DNA of 64,000 nt from Marivivens sp. LCG002 (GTDB taxonomy: Bacteria; Pseudomonadota; Alphaproteobacteria; Rhodobacterales; Rhodobacteraceae), in NCBI RefSeq assembly GCF_030264275.1, contig NZ_CP127165.1:1662001-1726000 (forward strand), in the 5' to 3' direction. A program made the translations under genes and the position numbers. Numbering within the stretch: position 1 is the first letter of the stretch; each line of letters opens with the position of its first letter. This document shows positions 20,220 to 29,041 of the stretch, one piece after another. The notes below the pieces were generated by a model. The model ran no database searches and was not told where the DNA came from. It saw nothing but the letters and a program-made list of their open reading frames with translations.

Positions 20220-21427
20220 TGAAAAACAAACTCGGAAGGCTCTCTTTCACACCGATTACGGTGCTGCTCGGGGTCGCGATCTTTCTGATCGGGATTACAG
20301 CGGCCTCGGTTAATCCATATCGCGGAATTCTTGCGATCGATAATCTGGGGATGTCTAACGACACCTTTGCCTTGGTGCTGACCTTCGGCTCCATCGCGGC
20401 TGCAATCGGCTCGGTCATTATGGGCTATGTGTCGGATCGCGTGAATGACAGGCGCAAGCTGGTCATCGGCGCAGCGCTAGCGGGGGCAATTGCTTACGGG
20501 CTCATTTTCTTCGTCCAGACCCAGCTTTCGTTCATCATCGCGGTCTGTGTGTTTCTGCCCTTTGGCGGTGCGGTCATGTCGCAAAGCCTGTCCTATGCCC
20601 GCGCCCATCTCAACGATACGCTCGGGCCTCAGGCCGAATTCATGATGTCGCTCTTGCGGACCCTCTTTTCTGTGGCGTGGATCATCGCGCCCCCCGCGGC
20701 AGGATGGATCGCCGCGAACCAGTCTGTTTTCCTGATCTTCCTCATCGCGGCGATTGCCCAGATCGGGGCTGCGCTGACCTATGTCGTTATTCTTGGTCGC
20801 CCCGAAGGCGCTATCCCCAAGACTGCACCCCAACCCCAAACATCGGGGATCGCCAAGGAACGCGCCCTCCCCCTCTCCAAGATTTTGGGACTTATGGGCG
20901 TTATGGGTGCGCGGATCGCTGTTCTTGGCCACATGACGGTCTTTCCGCTCTTTATGGTCAATGACGCGGGCGGAACCTTGGGACAGCTGGGGCTTGCCTC
21001 GGGCCTTGCTGCCTTTCTCGAAGTGCCGCTTATGCTCGCGTGGGGCTATGCGGCAATGCGCCTGCGTAAAGAAGGGATCATCGTTGCAAACGCGGTTGTC
21101 TTTGCGATCTATCTCTTTGCCCTCGGGCAAACGCAGACCGTAGTCCAAGTTTTCTGGCTTCAGGTTTTGAACGCTTTGGCGATTTCGGGGCTTTTGACCA
21201 TGATCATCAGCTATACCCAAGAAGCGATCAAAGGCCGCGTCGGTCTTTCGACCTCTCTCTTGGACGTCATGACGCTGATCGCTGGTTTTGTGAGTGCAGG
21301 TCTCATCGCTTTTCTCGCAACAGAGGAGCACTACGCGGCCGTCATCTCGGCTCTGGCGTTTTTCTCACTCGCGGGTGCAGGATTGCTTTTTGCGGGCTGG
21401 CGGCTCGAAGGTAAAACCGAAAGCTGA
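20219..21427 (+). CDS. MFS transporter, sugar-efflux-like
   Basis: 402 residues with 12 predicted membrane segments, and the cytoplasmic loop-2 motif GYVSDRVNDRRK characteristic of the major facilitator superfamily. Overall pattern resembles SetA-type sugar efflux transporters. The ATG shares a base with the Dabb stop codon. The gene ends 72 bp from the convergent alpha-glucosidase gene, with a hairpin between. Confidence 0.85.
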   Translation: MKNKLGRLSFTPITVLLGVAIFLIGITAASVNPYRGILAIDNLGMSNDTFALVLTFGSIAAAIGSVIMGYVSDRVNDRRKLVIGAALAGAIAYGLIFFVQTQLSFIIAVCVFLPFGGAVMSQSLSYARAHLNDTLGPQAEFMMSLLRTLFSVAWIIAPPAAGWIAANQSVFLIFLIAAIAQIGAALTYVVILGRPEGAIPKTAPQPQTSGIAKERALPLSKILGLMGVMGARIAVLGHMTVFPLFMVNDAGGTLGQLGLASGLAAFLEVPLMLAWGYAAMRLRKEGIIVANAVVFAIYLFALGQTQTVVQVFWLQVLNALAISGLLTMIISYTQEAIKGRVGLSTSLLDVMTLIAGFVSAGLIAFLATEEHYAAVISALAFFSLAGAGLLFAGWRLEGKTES

Positions 21428-21448
21428 TCCCTCATTCACAAATGAAAA

Positions 21449-21472
21449 GGCCCACGTCGCAAGACGCAGGCC
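21449..21472 (-). terminator. intrinsic terminator of the alpha-glucosidase gene
   Basis: GGCC-ca-CGTC-gcaa-GACG-ca-GGCC forms a hairpin with a small internal loop. Read on the minus strand it is followed by TTTTCATTT, so it terminates leftward transcription; it may also stop readthrough from the MFS gene. Confidence 0.6.
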
Positions 21473-21499
21473 AGTTCTGCCTTAGGGAGGCATTTCGAG

Positions 21500-23089
21500 T
21501 TAGGCGCGGCGCCCGATAAATACGCCGTTCGGTCCGAGTTCAAGCGTCGCGCCCGAAACGGTCGCGTTGTTCGAAACATCGGCAGCCAGTGTATCGGTCA
21601 GAGCAACGCTCTGCGCCTCGTTCGAGAGGTTGAAGTAGCAATAAACCTCGCCCCCGCGCGCAAAGCCGAGCACTGGCTCGGGTAGGTCAAAGAAGGTGGT
21701 GCCACCCGATTTAAGCGCCTCGCTGCCTTTGCGATAGGCGAGCATGTCCTTGTAGAACGCACGAACCGAAGCTTCGCCCTGCTGCGCTGAATAGCTGCGC
21801 TCGAACTGGGGCGCTTTGATCGGGAGCCACGGCTTCACCTCTGAAAAGCCGCCGAATTCCGACTGGGAATCCCAGACCATCGGCGTGCGGCAACCGTCAC
21901 GGCCCTTGTCCTCGGGCCAGAACATGATGCCCTGCGGATCGGTCAGCTCTTCATAGAGCATCTCGGTTTCAAGCTGGCCATGCTCCTCACCCTGATAGAG
22001 GCAGATCGAGCCCTGAAGCGACATCAAAAGTCCGCCCGCAAGTTTCGCAAGATCATCATGGCTTGCCGCATAAGGCATCCAGCGCGTGGCGTGACGCACC
22101 ACATCATGGTTCGAGAACGCCCAGCAGGGCCAACCGTTCGGAGCAAGGCCAAAGAACTCTTCGATCTGTTTGCGGAAATGCGCCGCCGTGAACTTAAACC
22201 CAAGCATTTCAAACGAATAGGCCATATGGAGACGACCATCGCTGGTGTATTGGCCCATCATTTCCGTCATGTGGTGGGTCTCGCCCACTTCCCCAACCAG
22301 CGTGCGATCATCGTATTCATCCATCAAAGCCCGCATCTTCTTGAGGAACTCGAGGTTCTCGGGCTGGTTTTTGGAGTAGAGGTGATACTGCATATCATAG
22401 GGCTTCCACGCAGTCCGAGCCTCGGGACGGAAATCCGCTGCGTCATCGCGCAAAAGCTTGTCATGGAAGTAGAAGTTCACGGTATCGAGACGGAACCCGT
22501 CGACCCCGCGATCCAGCCAGAACCGCAGCGTATCGAGCGCATATTCCTGAACTTCGGGATTGTGGAAATTGAAGTCAGGTTGCTCTCGCAGGAAGTTGTG
22601 CAGGTAATACTGCTTGCGGCGCGGCTCCCACTCCCATGCGATACCGCCAAAGATCGCCTGCCAATTGTTCGGGGCGGTGCCATCGGGGCGTGGATCGGCC
22701 CAGACATACCAATCAGCTTTGGGATTGGTGCGGCTCGAACGCGATTCCTGAAAGAAGGGATGCTCGTTCGAGGAATGCGAAATCACCTGATCGATCAGGA
22801 CCTTGATGCCAAGCGAATGCGCTTTGGCGACCATATCGTCGAAATCCTGAAGCGTGCCGAAGGTGGGGTCGATGTCGCGGTAATCCGAGACGTCATAGCC
22901 CATGTCGCGCATCGGCGAGGTAAAGATCGGGCTAAGCCAAATCGCGTCAACACCAAGATCTGCAATCGCTTCTAAACGCGAGGTAATTCCCGGAATATCG
23001 CCGATACCGTCGCCGTTGCTGTCCATGAACGAGCGCGGATAGATCTGATAGATCGTCGCCCCTCTCCACCACTCTGATGTTGCAGCCAT
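21500..23089 (-). CDS. alpha-glucosidase, GH13
   Basis: Hydrolyses alpha-glucosides such as sucrose, maltose or trehalose imported by the adjoining ABC system (AglA-type). The 529-residue protein starts at the ATG preceded by GGAGGAAAGA. GH13 motifs: IDQVISHSS (region I), the nucleophile in GFRLDTVNF (II), the acid/base in VGEVGE (III) and AFSNHDVVRH (IV). The start WWRGATIYQIYPRSF is typical of oligo-1,6-glucosidase/alpha-glucosidase enzymes. No signal peptide, so it acts on imported sugar. Two CCGAAACGTTTCGG operators lie in front of it, shared with the divergent regulator gene. Confidence 0.94.
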   Translation of the reverse strand: MAATSEWWRGATIYQIYPRSFMDSNGDGIGDIPGITSRLEAIADLGVDAIWLSPIFTSPMRDMGYDVSDYRDIDPTFGTLQDFDDMVAKAHSLGIKVLIDQVISHSSNEHPFFQESRSSRTNPKADWYVWADPRPDGTAPNNWQAIFGGIAWEWEPRRKQYYLHNFLREQPDFNFHNPEVQEYALDTLRFWLDRGVDGFRLDTVNFYFHDKLLRDDAADFRPEARTAWKPYDMQYHLYSKNQPENLEFLKKMRALMDEYDDRTLVGEVGETHHMTEMMGQYTSDGRLHMAYSFEMLGFKFTAAHFRKQIEEFFGLAPNGWPCWAFSNHDVVRHATRWMPYAASHDDLAKLAGGLLMSLQGSICLYQGEEHGQLETEMLYEELTDPQGIMFWPEDKGRDGCRTPMVWDSQSEFGGFSEVKPWLPIKAPQFERSYSAQQGEASVRAFYKDMLAYRKGSEALKSGGTTFFDLPEPVLGFARGGEVYCYFNLSNEAQSVALTDTLAADVSNNATVSGATLELGPNGVFIGRRA

Positions 23090-23108
23090 TCTTTCCTCCC
23101 TTGGGCAG

Positions 23109-23122
23109 CCGAAACGTTTCGG
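23109..23122. promoter_or_regulatory. LacI-type operator, copy 1
   Basis: Perfect 14-bp palindrome CCGAAACGTTTCGG with the central CG typical of LacI-family sites, about 20 bp upstream of the alpha-glucosidase start. Confidence 0.85.
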
Positions 23123-23140
23123 AATCATCAAGAGGGTTGC

Positions 23141-23154
23141 CCGAAACGTTTCGG
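23141..23154. promoter_or_regulatory. LacI-type operator, copy 2
   Basis: A second identical CCGAAACGTTTCGG, with symmetry extending one more base on each side, 32 bp from copy 1 (about three helical turns) and 45 bp before the regulator start. Suggests autoregulation plus control of the glucosidase. Confidence 0.85.
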
Positions 23155-23198
23155 GATGGCAAGCATATTTCTCAAAGACCTATGAAAGCGAACAAACG

Positions 23199-24221
23199 AT
23201 GACGACACTCAAAGACCTCAGCCGCCATCTGGGACTCTCGGTCACCCAAGTTAGTCGTGCGCTCAACGATCATTCCGACGTCAGCGACGGCACAAAAGAG
23301 CGCGTGCGTCAGGCCGCTTTCGAACTCAACTACCAGCCTAACCTTATGGCGCGGCGGCTTGTGACAGGTCGTTCGGGCATCGTGGGCTTTCTCCAACCAC
23401 GCATCCCGACTTCGGCTGAATCCGCGTTTTTCACCAACTTTCTTTCGGGGCTTTCCGAGAATTTCGCCAAATTCGATCGACAATTCATGCTGCATATGTC
23501 GGACAAAACCACCGACGAGCTCGAGGCCTATGACCGCCTCGTCCGCACCCGCTCGATTGACGGTTTTGTCGTCACCGAACCCGCTTTTGATGACAAACGG
23601 GTCAATTTTCTGAGAAAAAAGAAGATTCCCTTTGTGCTTCACGGGCAAACGATGGATGCGCCGGATTATCCGTTTTTCGATATCGACAACGTCGCGGTTG
23701 GGTATGACCTCACCAAAATGCTGATCGACCGTGGGCACAAACGGATTTTGTTTATCAACGGCGCACAGGCCGCCTCTTATGCGGAGCGCCGTGTGATAGG
23801 CTATCAAAAAGCTCTGAAAGAAGCTGGCATCAAGTTCGATCCCGATATGGTCGTGCGCGGCAACATGGTCGCCGAGACAGGGCTTCTTGAAACCATTCGG
23901 GCTTTTCAACGCTCAGGCGAAAAGCCGACTGCGATTATTGCGGGCAATACACGAATCTCGACCGGCGCTCTTATGGCTCTTTCTGCAATGGGGCTTTCTA
24001 TGCCCGACGATGTTTCGCTGGTGGCGCATGACGATCAGCTTCCCGCCGACTCGAACGGTGATTTGCCCCGCCCCGTCTCGGGCACCTCCTCACCTCTGAG
24101 CGCCAGTTGGGAACCTCTGGCCGAGAATCTCAGCCGTTTTTTGGACGGAGCAGAGCTTTCCGAAGTGCAAACCATCGCGCCGCACACCTTTGTTGACCTT
24201 GGGTCAATCAAGACTATCTAA
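23199..24221 (+). CDS. LacI family transcriptional regulator of alpha-glucoside genes (AglR-like)
   Basis: 340 residues: an N-terminal LacI helix-turn-helix (LKDLSRHLGLSVTQVSRALND), hinge, and a periplasmic-binding-protein-like sensor domain. Placed between alpha-glucosidase and the ABC importer and flanked by three identical operators, it is almost certainly the repressor of this locus, released by an alpha-glucoside. A compact 109-bp divergent promoter region separates it from the glucosidase gene. Confidence 0.92.
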   Translation: MTTLKDLSRHLGLSVTQVSRALNDHSDVSDGTKERVRQAAFELNYQPNLMARRLVTGRSGIVGFLQPRIPTSAESAFFTNFLSGLSENFAKFDRQFMLHMSDKTTDELEAYDRLVRTRSIDGFVVTEPAFDDKRVNFLRKKKIPFVLHGQTMDAPDYPFFDIDNVAVGYDLTKMLIDRGHKRILFINGAQAASYAERRVIGYQKALKEAGIKFDPDMVVRGNMVAETGLLETIRAFQRSGEKPTAIIAGNTRISTGALMALSAMGLSMPDDVSLVAHDDQLPADSNGDLPRPVSGTSSPLSASWEPLAENLSRFLDGAELSEVQTIAPHTFVDLGSIKTI

Positions 24222-24271
24222 CTGATACAAAAACATTTTTATAAAAATACTGCGTCCTTCAATCTGAGTAA

Positions 24272-24300
24272 TTGACAAATGAAGGGCGCGGACCTTAACC
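24272..24300 (+). promoter_or_regulatory. promoter of the aglEFGK-like operon
   Basis: TTGACA (24272-24277), 17-bp spacer, weak -10 TTAACC (24295-24300). The LacI operator copy 3 begins 4 bp after the -10, over the expected transcription start, the classic position for repression. Confidence 0.55.
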
Positions 24301-24303
24301 TAA

Positions 24304-24317
24304 CCGAAACGTTTCGG
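24304..24317. promoter_or_regulatory. LacI-type operator, copy 3
   Basis: CCGAAACGTTTCGG, identical to copies 1 and 2, 70 bp upstream of the substrate-binding protein gene and just downstream of its promoter. Confidence 0.85.
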
Positions 24318-24387
24318 TGAATTTTCGAAGTTCCGGACCGTTTGGGACGCACATCGCGTCTGCCATTACTTTTTGGGAGGAAACACT

Positions 24388-25659
24388 ATGGCAAAATCAC
24401 TGAAAACCATTGCACTTCGCGGCACCGCTGCTGCGTTCGTTGCTGTGGCTGGTGTATCGGCACAGGCTGCTGAAATCACCTACGTCTCGGGCGCAACCGG
24501 CGCTGCTATCGAAAACTTCGCTGCGCTTGTTAAGCCATGGGAAGAAGCAACCGGCCACACCGTGACCATCGTTCCGATGCCTTCGTCGACCACTGACCAG
24601 TTCGGCCAGTATCGTCTGTGGCTCGCTGCCGGCAACGGTGACATCGACCTCTACCAGACCGACGTTATCTGGGCTCCGCAGCTTGCAGAGCACTTCGTTG
24701 ATCTGCGTGAAGCTGCTGGCGACCTCGTCAACGAGCACTTCCCCTCGATCATCGAATCCCAGACCGTAGACGGTAAGCTCGTTGCTCTTCCGATCTTCAC
24801 CGACGCACCGGCACTCTACTACCGCAAGGACCTTCTCGAGAAGCACGGCGCTTCGGTTCCGACCACCTGGGAAGAGCTGACCGCAACCGCTCAGATGGTT
24901 CAGGACGCAGAGCGCGCTGCCGGCAACTCGGAAATCTTCGGCTTCGTATGGCAGGGTAACTCCTACGAAGGTCTGACCTGTAACGCACTCGAGTGGCTCA
25001 AGTCCTCGGGCGGCGGCCAGATCGTTGAAGCCGACGGCTCCATCTCGGTCAACAACGCAAACGCCGCAGCTGCTCTCGAGCTCGCTGCTTCGTGGGCAGG
25101 CACCATTTCGCCCGAAGGCGTTCTTTCCTATCAGGAAGAAGAAGCCCGCGGCGTATGGCAGACCGGTAACGCTGTCTTCATGCGTAACTGGCCCTATGCC
25201 TACTCGCTCGGCAACGGCGCAGACTCGGCAGTTGCCGGTCTCTTCGACGTAGCTCCGCTTCCGTCGGGCCAAGGCCACGGCGTATCGGCTGCAACGCTCG
25301 GCGGCTGGAACGTAGCTGTTTCGAAGTATTCGGACGATCAGGAAGCCGCGATCAGCCTCGCAGTTTACCTCGCTGGCGCCGAAGCCCAGAAAACACGCGC
25401 TCTCAACGAGTCGAACCTTCCCACCATCATGAGCCTTTATGATGACGCAGATATCGCTGCTCAGCAGCCGATCATCCCGCGTTGGAAGGACGTCTTCCTT
25501 GCAGCCGTTCCGCGTCCGTCGGCACCGACCCGTCAGGACTACAACGAAGTTTCGACCTTGTTCTTCTCGGCCGTTCACAGCGTTCTTTCGAAAGAAGCCA
25601 ACGCAGCTGACGCCCTTGCAGATCTCGAAGCCGACCTCCAGGACCTTCTGGACAAGTAA
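24388..25659 (+). CDS. ABC transporter substrate-binding protein, alpha-glucoside (AglE-like)
   Basis: 423-residue periplasmic sugar-binding protein with a Sec signal peptide ending ...GVSAQAA. The mature part begins EITYVSGATGAAIE and has the sugar-binding family 1 fold. A strong GGGAGGAAA site precedes the ATG. Base use is distinctive: runs of GTT, GCT and GAC codons and frequent ggtctc/ctcgct pairs differ from neighbouring genes and fit very high expression. A GC-rich hairpin follows, between this gene and the permeases. Confidence 0.93.
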   Translation: MAKSLKTIALRGTAAAFVAVAGVSAQAAEITYVSGATGAAIENFAALVKPWEEATGHTVTIVPMPSSTTDQFGQYRLWLAAGNGDIDLYQTDVIWAPQLAEHFVDLREAAGDLVNEHFPSIIESQTVDGKLVALPIFTDAPALYYRKDLLEKHGASVPTTWEELTATAQMVQDAERAAGNSEIFGFVWQGNSYEGLTCNALEWLKSSGGGQIVEADGSISVNNANAAAALELAASWAGTISPEGVLSYQEEEARGVWQTGNAVFMRNWPYAYSLGNGADSAVAGLFDVAPLPSGQGHGVSAATLGGWNVAVSKYSDDQEAAISLAVYLAGAEAQKTRALNESNLPTIMSLYDDADIAAQQPIIPRWKDVFLAAVPRPSAPTRQDYNEVSTLFFSAVHSVLSKEANAADALADLEADLQDLLDK

Positions 25660-25702
25660 TTCCTCCCAACTCTGTTAAACTCAGTTAAAACAGAGACGAG
25701 GT

Positions 25703-25730
25703 CGGGGGCGCAGTTTACTCTGCGCCCCCG
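25703..25730 (+). other. hairpin between substrate-binding protein and permease genes
   Basis: A perfect 11-bp stem (CGGGGGCGCAG / CTGCGCCCCCG) with a 6-base loop and no T-run. In sugar ABC operons such elements protect the upstream message or attenuate the downstream genes, giving excess binding protein. A weaker repeat CTCTGTT...AACAGAG lies just upstream (25670-25695). Confidence 0.7.
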
Positions 25731-25763
25731 AACTGCTCCTGATGGTGGACAACGAGGAACCCC

Positions 25764-26744
25764 ATGACTCAATCCAACACCAAATTTACCGGTCTCGCTT
25801 CAGGGAAGAACCTAAACCTTCAGCAAAAACGCATTCGCTCGGCTTATGTTTTTCTCGCGCCGATGATCATTATGCTTGTGATCGTCGCTGCTTGGCCCCT
25901 TTTCCGCTCGATTAGCTTTTCCTTCACAGACGCAAGCGCCAACACGATTTTCAATGGCCAGTCGGAATGGGTGGGCTTTGAAAACTACCTAGAGCGCCGT
26001 GTGCGCGCCAATGGCGAAGTGCGCTGGCGCGGTGTGCTTGCCGATGCCGATTGGTGGAACGCTGTATGGAACACCGTCCGCTTCTCGATTGTTTCGGTCA
26101 CGCTTGAAACGCTGCTCGGGCTTTTGGTTGCTCTTGTCCTCAACCTCGAATTCAAAGGCCGCGGCCTTGTGCGTGCGGCGATCCTGATCCCTTGGGCGAT
26201 CCCGACCGTTGTGTCGGCACGTATGTGGGGCTGGATGCTCAATGACCAATTCGGGATCATAAACCACATTCTCTTGAGCGTCGGTTTGATCGACTCTCCG
26301 ATTGCATGGACCGCGCAGCCTGATACGGCAATGCTTGCGGTGCTGATCGTCGATGTGTGGAAGACGACGCCCTTTATGGCGCTCCTCATCCTTGCCGGTC
26401 TCCAAATGATCCCGCGCGACATGTATGAAGCGGCCAAGATCGACGGGATCAACCCGATCAAGGTCTTCTTCAAGGTTACGCTCCCGCTCTTGAAGCCCGC
26501 GATCCTTGTTGCGGTGATCTTCCGTGCGCTCGACGCGCTCCGGATCTTTGACCTGATCTATCTTCTCACGCCGCAGTCCGGCTCGACCATGACGATGTCG
26601 GTTCTCAGCTACCGCGAGATCCAACAGTTCGGGGACTATGGTGAAGGCTCTGCAATGTCGACGCTCCTGTTCCTGATCATCACGACCTTCGTGCTCTTGT
26701 ATATCAAACTGGGCCGTTTGAACCTCGGTGGGGAGACACGCTAA
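25764..26744 (+). CDS. ABC sugar transporter permease 1 (AglF/MalF-like)
   Basis: 326 residues, six membrane segments and the EAA loop [20 protein letters not shown] that docks onto the ATPase. A long periplasmic loop precedes helix 2, as in MalF/UgpA-type subunits. Its stop overlaps the start of permease 2 (TAATG). Confidence 0.93.
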   Translation: MTQSNTKFTGLASGKNLNLQQKRIRSAYVFLAPMIIMLVIVAAWPLFRSISFSFTDASANTIFNGQSEWVGFENYLERRVRANGEVRWRGVLADADWWNAVWNTVRFSIVSVTLETLLGLLVALVLNLEFKGRGLVRAAILIPWAIPTVVSARMWGWMLNDQFGIINHILLSVGLIDSPIAWTAQPDTAMLAVLIVDVWKTTPFMALLILAGLQMIPRDMYEAAKIDGINPIKVFFKVTLPLLKPAILVAVIFRALDALRIFDLIYLLTPQSGSTMTMSVLSYREIQQFGDYGEGSAMSTLLFLIITTFVLLYIKLGRLNLGGETR

Positions 26745-27574
26745 TGAAACGCTCGAAACTTAGAACAACCGCCTTTTACTTTTGCGTTGCTCTGATCGTC
26801 ATCATTGCGGTTTTCCCGTTCTACTATGCGATCATGACCAGCTTTGAGACGGGCACAGCGATCTTCCGTCCGAACTTTCTCCCCGAAAGCTTCTCGTGGG
26901 ACAACTACAAGGCCATTTTCAGCCGTTCGGGCTTTATCCGCTCGGTCCTGAACTCGGTGCTGATTGCGGGCGTCACCGTGGGCGCGGCGCTTCTTCTGGC
27001 AGTCACCGCCTCCTATGCGCTGGCGCGTGTCCGCTTCAAAGGTCGCGGACTGCTCCTCATGACCATCCTCGGCGTTTCGATGTTCCCGCAAATCGCGGTT
27101 CTGTCGGGCCTTTATGAGCTGGTCAAACTCCTCGGGCTCTACAACACGCCTTGGGCGCTGGTGCTCAGCTATACGATCTTCACCCTGCCCTTCACCGTCT
27201 GGGTTCTGACCACGTTCATGCGTGATCTTCCGATGGAAATCGAAGAAGCAGCGATCGTGGATGGTGCAAGCCCGTGGATCATCATCACCCGTGTGTTTAT
27301 GCCGCTTTTGTGGCCCGCACTTGTGACGACCGGTCTTCTGGCCTTCATCGGGGCATGGAACGAATTCCTCTTTGCTCTGACCTTTACCATTTCGGCAGAT
27401 CAACGCACCGTTCCCGTGGCGATCGCGCTTCTTTCGGGCGCAAGCACGCAGGAAATCCCGTGGGGTCCGATTATGGCAGCGAGTGTGGTCGTGACCATTC
27501 CGCTCATCGTTCTCGTGCTCATTTTCCAACGCAAAATCGTAGCTGGCCTCACGGCTGGTGGCGTCAAAGGCTGA
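26744..27574 (+). CDS. ABC sugar transporter permease 2 (AglG/MalG-like)
   Basis: 276 residues, six membrane segments, EAA loop [20 protein letters not shown] near residue 165. Translation is coupled to permease 1 by a one-base overlap. It ends 13 bp before the ATPase gene. Confidence 0.93.
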   Translation: MKRSKLRTTAFYFCVALIVIIAVFPFYYAIMTSFETGTAIFRPNFLPESFSWDNYKAIFSRSGFIRSVLNSVLIAGVTVGAALLLAVTASYALARVRFKGRGLLLMTILGVSMFPQIAVLSGLYELVKLLGLYNTPWALVLSYTIFTLPFTVWVLTTFMRDLPMEIEEAAIVDGASPWIIITRVFMPLLWPALVTTGLLAFIGAWNEFLFALTFTISADQRTVPVAIALLSGASTQEIPWGPIMAASVVVTIPLIVLVLIFQRKIVAGLTAGGVKG

Positions 27575-27587
27575 TAAGAGGCTTCAA

Positions 27588-28592
27588 ATGGCAAACATCA
27601 CACTCAAATCGGTCCGCAAATCTTTTGGCGGTATTGAAGTCATCAAGGGCATCGATCTTGAAATTCGCAAAGGCGAGTTCATGGTCTTTGTCGGTCCCTC
27701 GGGCTGCGGTAAATCCACGCTCCTTCGTTTGATCTCGGGTCTCGAAGAAATCACGTCTGGTGATCTTTTGTTCGACGACGAAAAGGTCAACGACGTCGTG
27801 CCCTCCGAGCGCGGCATCGCCATGGTGTTCCAGAGCTATGCGCTCTACCCGCATATGAACGTCTACGAGAACATGGCGTTCGGATTGAAGCTCTCTAAGA
27901 GCACCAAGGCAGATATCGAAGAGCGCGTCCGCAAGGCCGCCGAAATGCTCCAGATCGACCACCTTCTCGACCGTCTGCCCCGTCAGCTTTCGGGCGGTCA
28001 GCGTCAGCGTGTGGCCATCGGCCGTGCGATTGTCCGCGACCCGCGTGTGTTCCTCTTTGACGAACCGCTCTCGAACCTCGATGCTGCGCTGCGCGTTGCA
28101 ACACGTCTCGAGATCGCCAAGCTGCACCACGACATGAGCAACGTCACGATGATCTATGTGACGCACGATCAGGTCGAAGCGATGACCCTTGCCGACCGTA
28201 TCTGCGTGCTGCGCGATGGTCTGGTGGAGCAGGTCGGCACTCCTGCCGAGCTCTATGAAAAGCCGAACTCGGTCTTTGTCGCGGGCTTCATCGGCTCGCC
28301 CAAGATGAACTTCCTCACAGGCAAGTTCGCAGAGGCCGCCAACTGCACCACGCTCGGTATTCGTGCAGAACACATCGAGATCGTGGACGAAAGCGAAGCC
28401 ACTTGGACCGGTAAAGTCGTTCACGCCGAAGATCTCGGCTCGGACCACTTCCTCTTTGTGGACATCGGCTCAGAAGAACCTGTGGTCGTGCGCCAAAGCG
28501 GCAAGCTTGTGCGCGGACTTGGCGGAACGGTTTCGCTCCGTCCGCTTCCAGGTCATCTTCACCTCTTCGGGCCGGACGACAAGCCCCTCTAA
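27588..28592 (+). CDS. ABC sugar transporter ATP-binding protein (AglK/MalK/UgpC-like)
   Basis: 334-residue ATPase with Walker [11 protein letters not shown]-loop [10 protein letters not shown], signature [14 protein letters not shown], Walker [14 protein letters not shown] and the switch histidine in [11 protein letters not shown], then a C-terminal TOBE/OB regulatory domain. I start at MANITLKSV, after AGAGGC; the ten residues upstream in frame are not family-like. Last gene of the importer operon, followed at once by a bidirectional terminator. Confidence 0.94.
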   Translation: MANITLKSVRKSFGGIEVIKGIDLEIRKGEFMVFVGPSGCGKSTLLRLISGLEEITSGDLLFDDEKVNDVVPSERGIAMVFQSYALYPHMNVYENMAFGLKLSKSTKADIEERVRKAAEMLQIDHLLDRLPRQLSGGQRQRVAIGRAIVRDPRVFLFDEPLSNLDAALRVATRLEIAKLHHDMSNVTMIYVTHDQVEAMTLADRICVLRDGLVEQVGTPAELYEKPNSVFVAGFIGSPKMNFLTGKFAEAANCTTLGIRAEHIEIVDESEATWTGKVVHAEDLGSDHFLFVDIGSEEPVVVRQSGKLVRGLGGTVSLRPLPGHLHLFGPDDKPL

Positions 28593-28598
28593 TAAGTC

Positions 28599-28624
28599 AA
28601 AGGGCGCCGCAAGGCGCCCTTTTC
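28599..28624. terminator. bidirectional intrinsic terminator
   Basis: AAGGGCGCC-GCAA-GGCGCCCTT, a 9-bp stem with GCAA tetraloop and T-tract TTTTCATTT on the plus strand and AAA/TTT flanks on the minus. It separates the convergent importer operon and catabolic operon, which end 6 and 0 bp from it. Confidence 0.85.
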
Positions 28625-29012
28625 ATTTGGCTTCCAGCTCTTCGAGCACTTTCCTTGCGGCTCTGAAGCATTCGAGCGCTTGGGGCACGCCGCAATAGAT
28701 CCCGATCACATGGATGATTGCGCGGATTTCTTCCTTGGTTACACCGTTGTTGATCGCACCGCGGCAATGCAGCTCCCATTCGTGCATCTTGCCGAGCGCG
28801 CCGATCATCGAGAGGTTCATCATCGAGCGGGTCTTTGCGTCGATCACGTCGTCACCCCAGCCAAAACCCCAGCACCACGCCGTCATCGCCTCTTGGAAGG
28901 GGCGCGTAAAATCGTCTGCAGCGGCAAGGTTCTTTTCGACATAGTCCGCGCCAAGGGTAGCTTTGCGCTGCTCTAGTCCTTTAAGAAACAGGTCTTCGTC
29001 AAATACGCTCAT
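28623..29012 (-). CDS. carboxymuconolactone decarboxylase (CMD) family protein
   Basis: 129 residues of the AhpD/CMD helical fold: FTWCWGFGWGD-type opening, NLSMIGALGKMHEWELHCRGA with the conserved acidic-histidine pair, and NGVTKEEIRAIIHVIGIYCG. No CxxC of peroxidase-type AhpD, so it groups with PcaC-like decarboxylases or isomerases. I start at MSVFDED after AAGAAAGG. Last gene of the six-gene operon, 29 bp after the aldehyde dehydrogenase. Confidence 0.85.
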   Translation of the reverse strand: MSVFDEDLFLKGLEQRKATLGADYVEKNLAAADDFTRPFQEAMTAWCWGFGWGDDVIDAKTRSMMNLSMIGALGKMHEWELHCRGAINNGVTKEEIRAIIHVIGIYCGVPQALECFRAARKVLEELEAK

Positions 29013-29041
29013 CTCGGGCCTTTCTTGCAAGTTCCCCCACG

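Noticed and set aside
23089-23131. N-terminal extension of the alpha-glucosidase
   Set aside because: It would translate through a LacI operator; the ATG at 23089 has a perfect GGAGG site.
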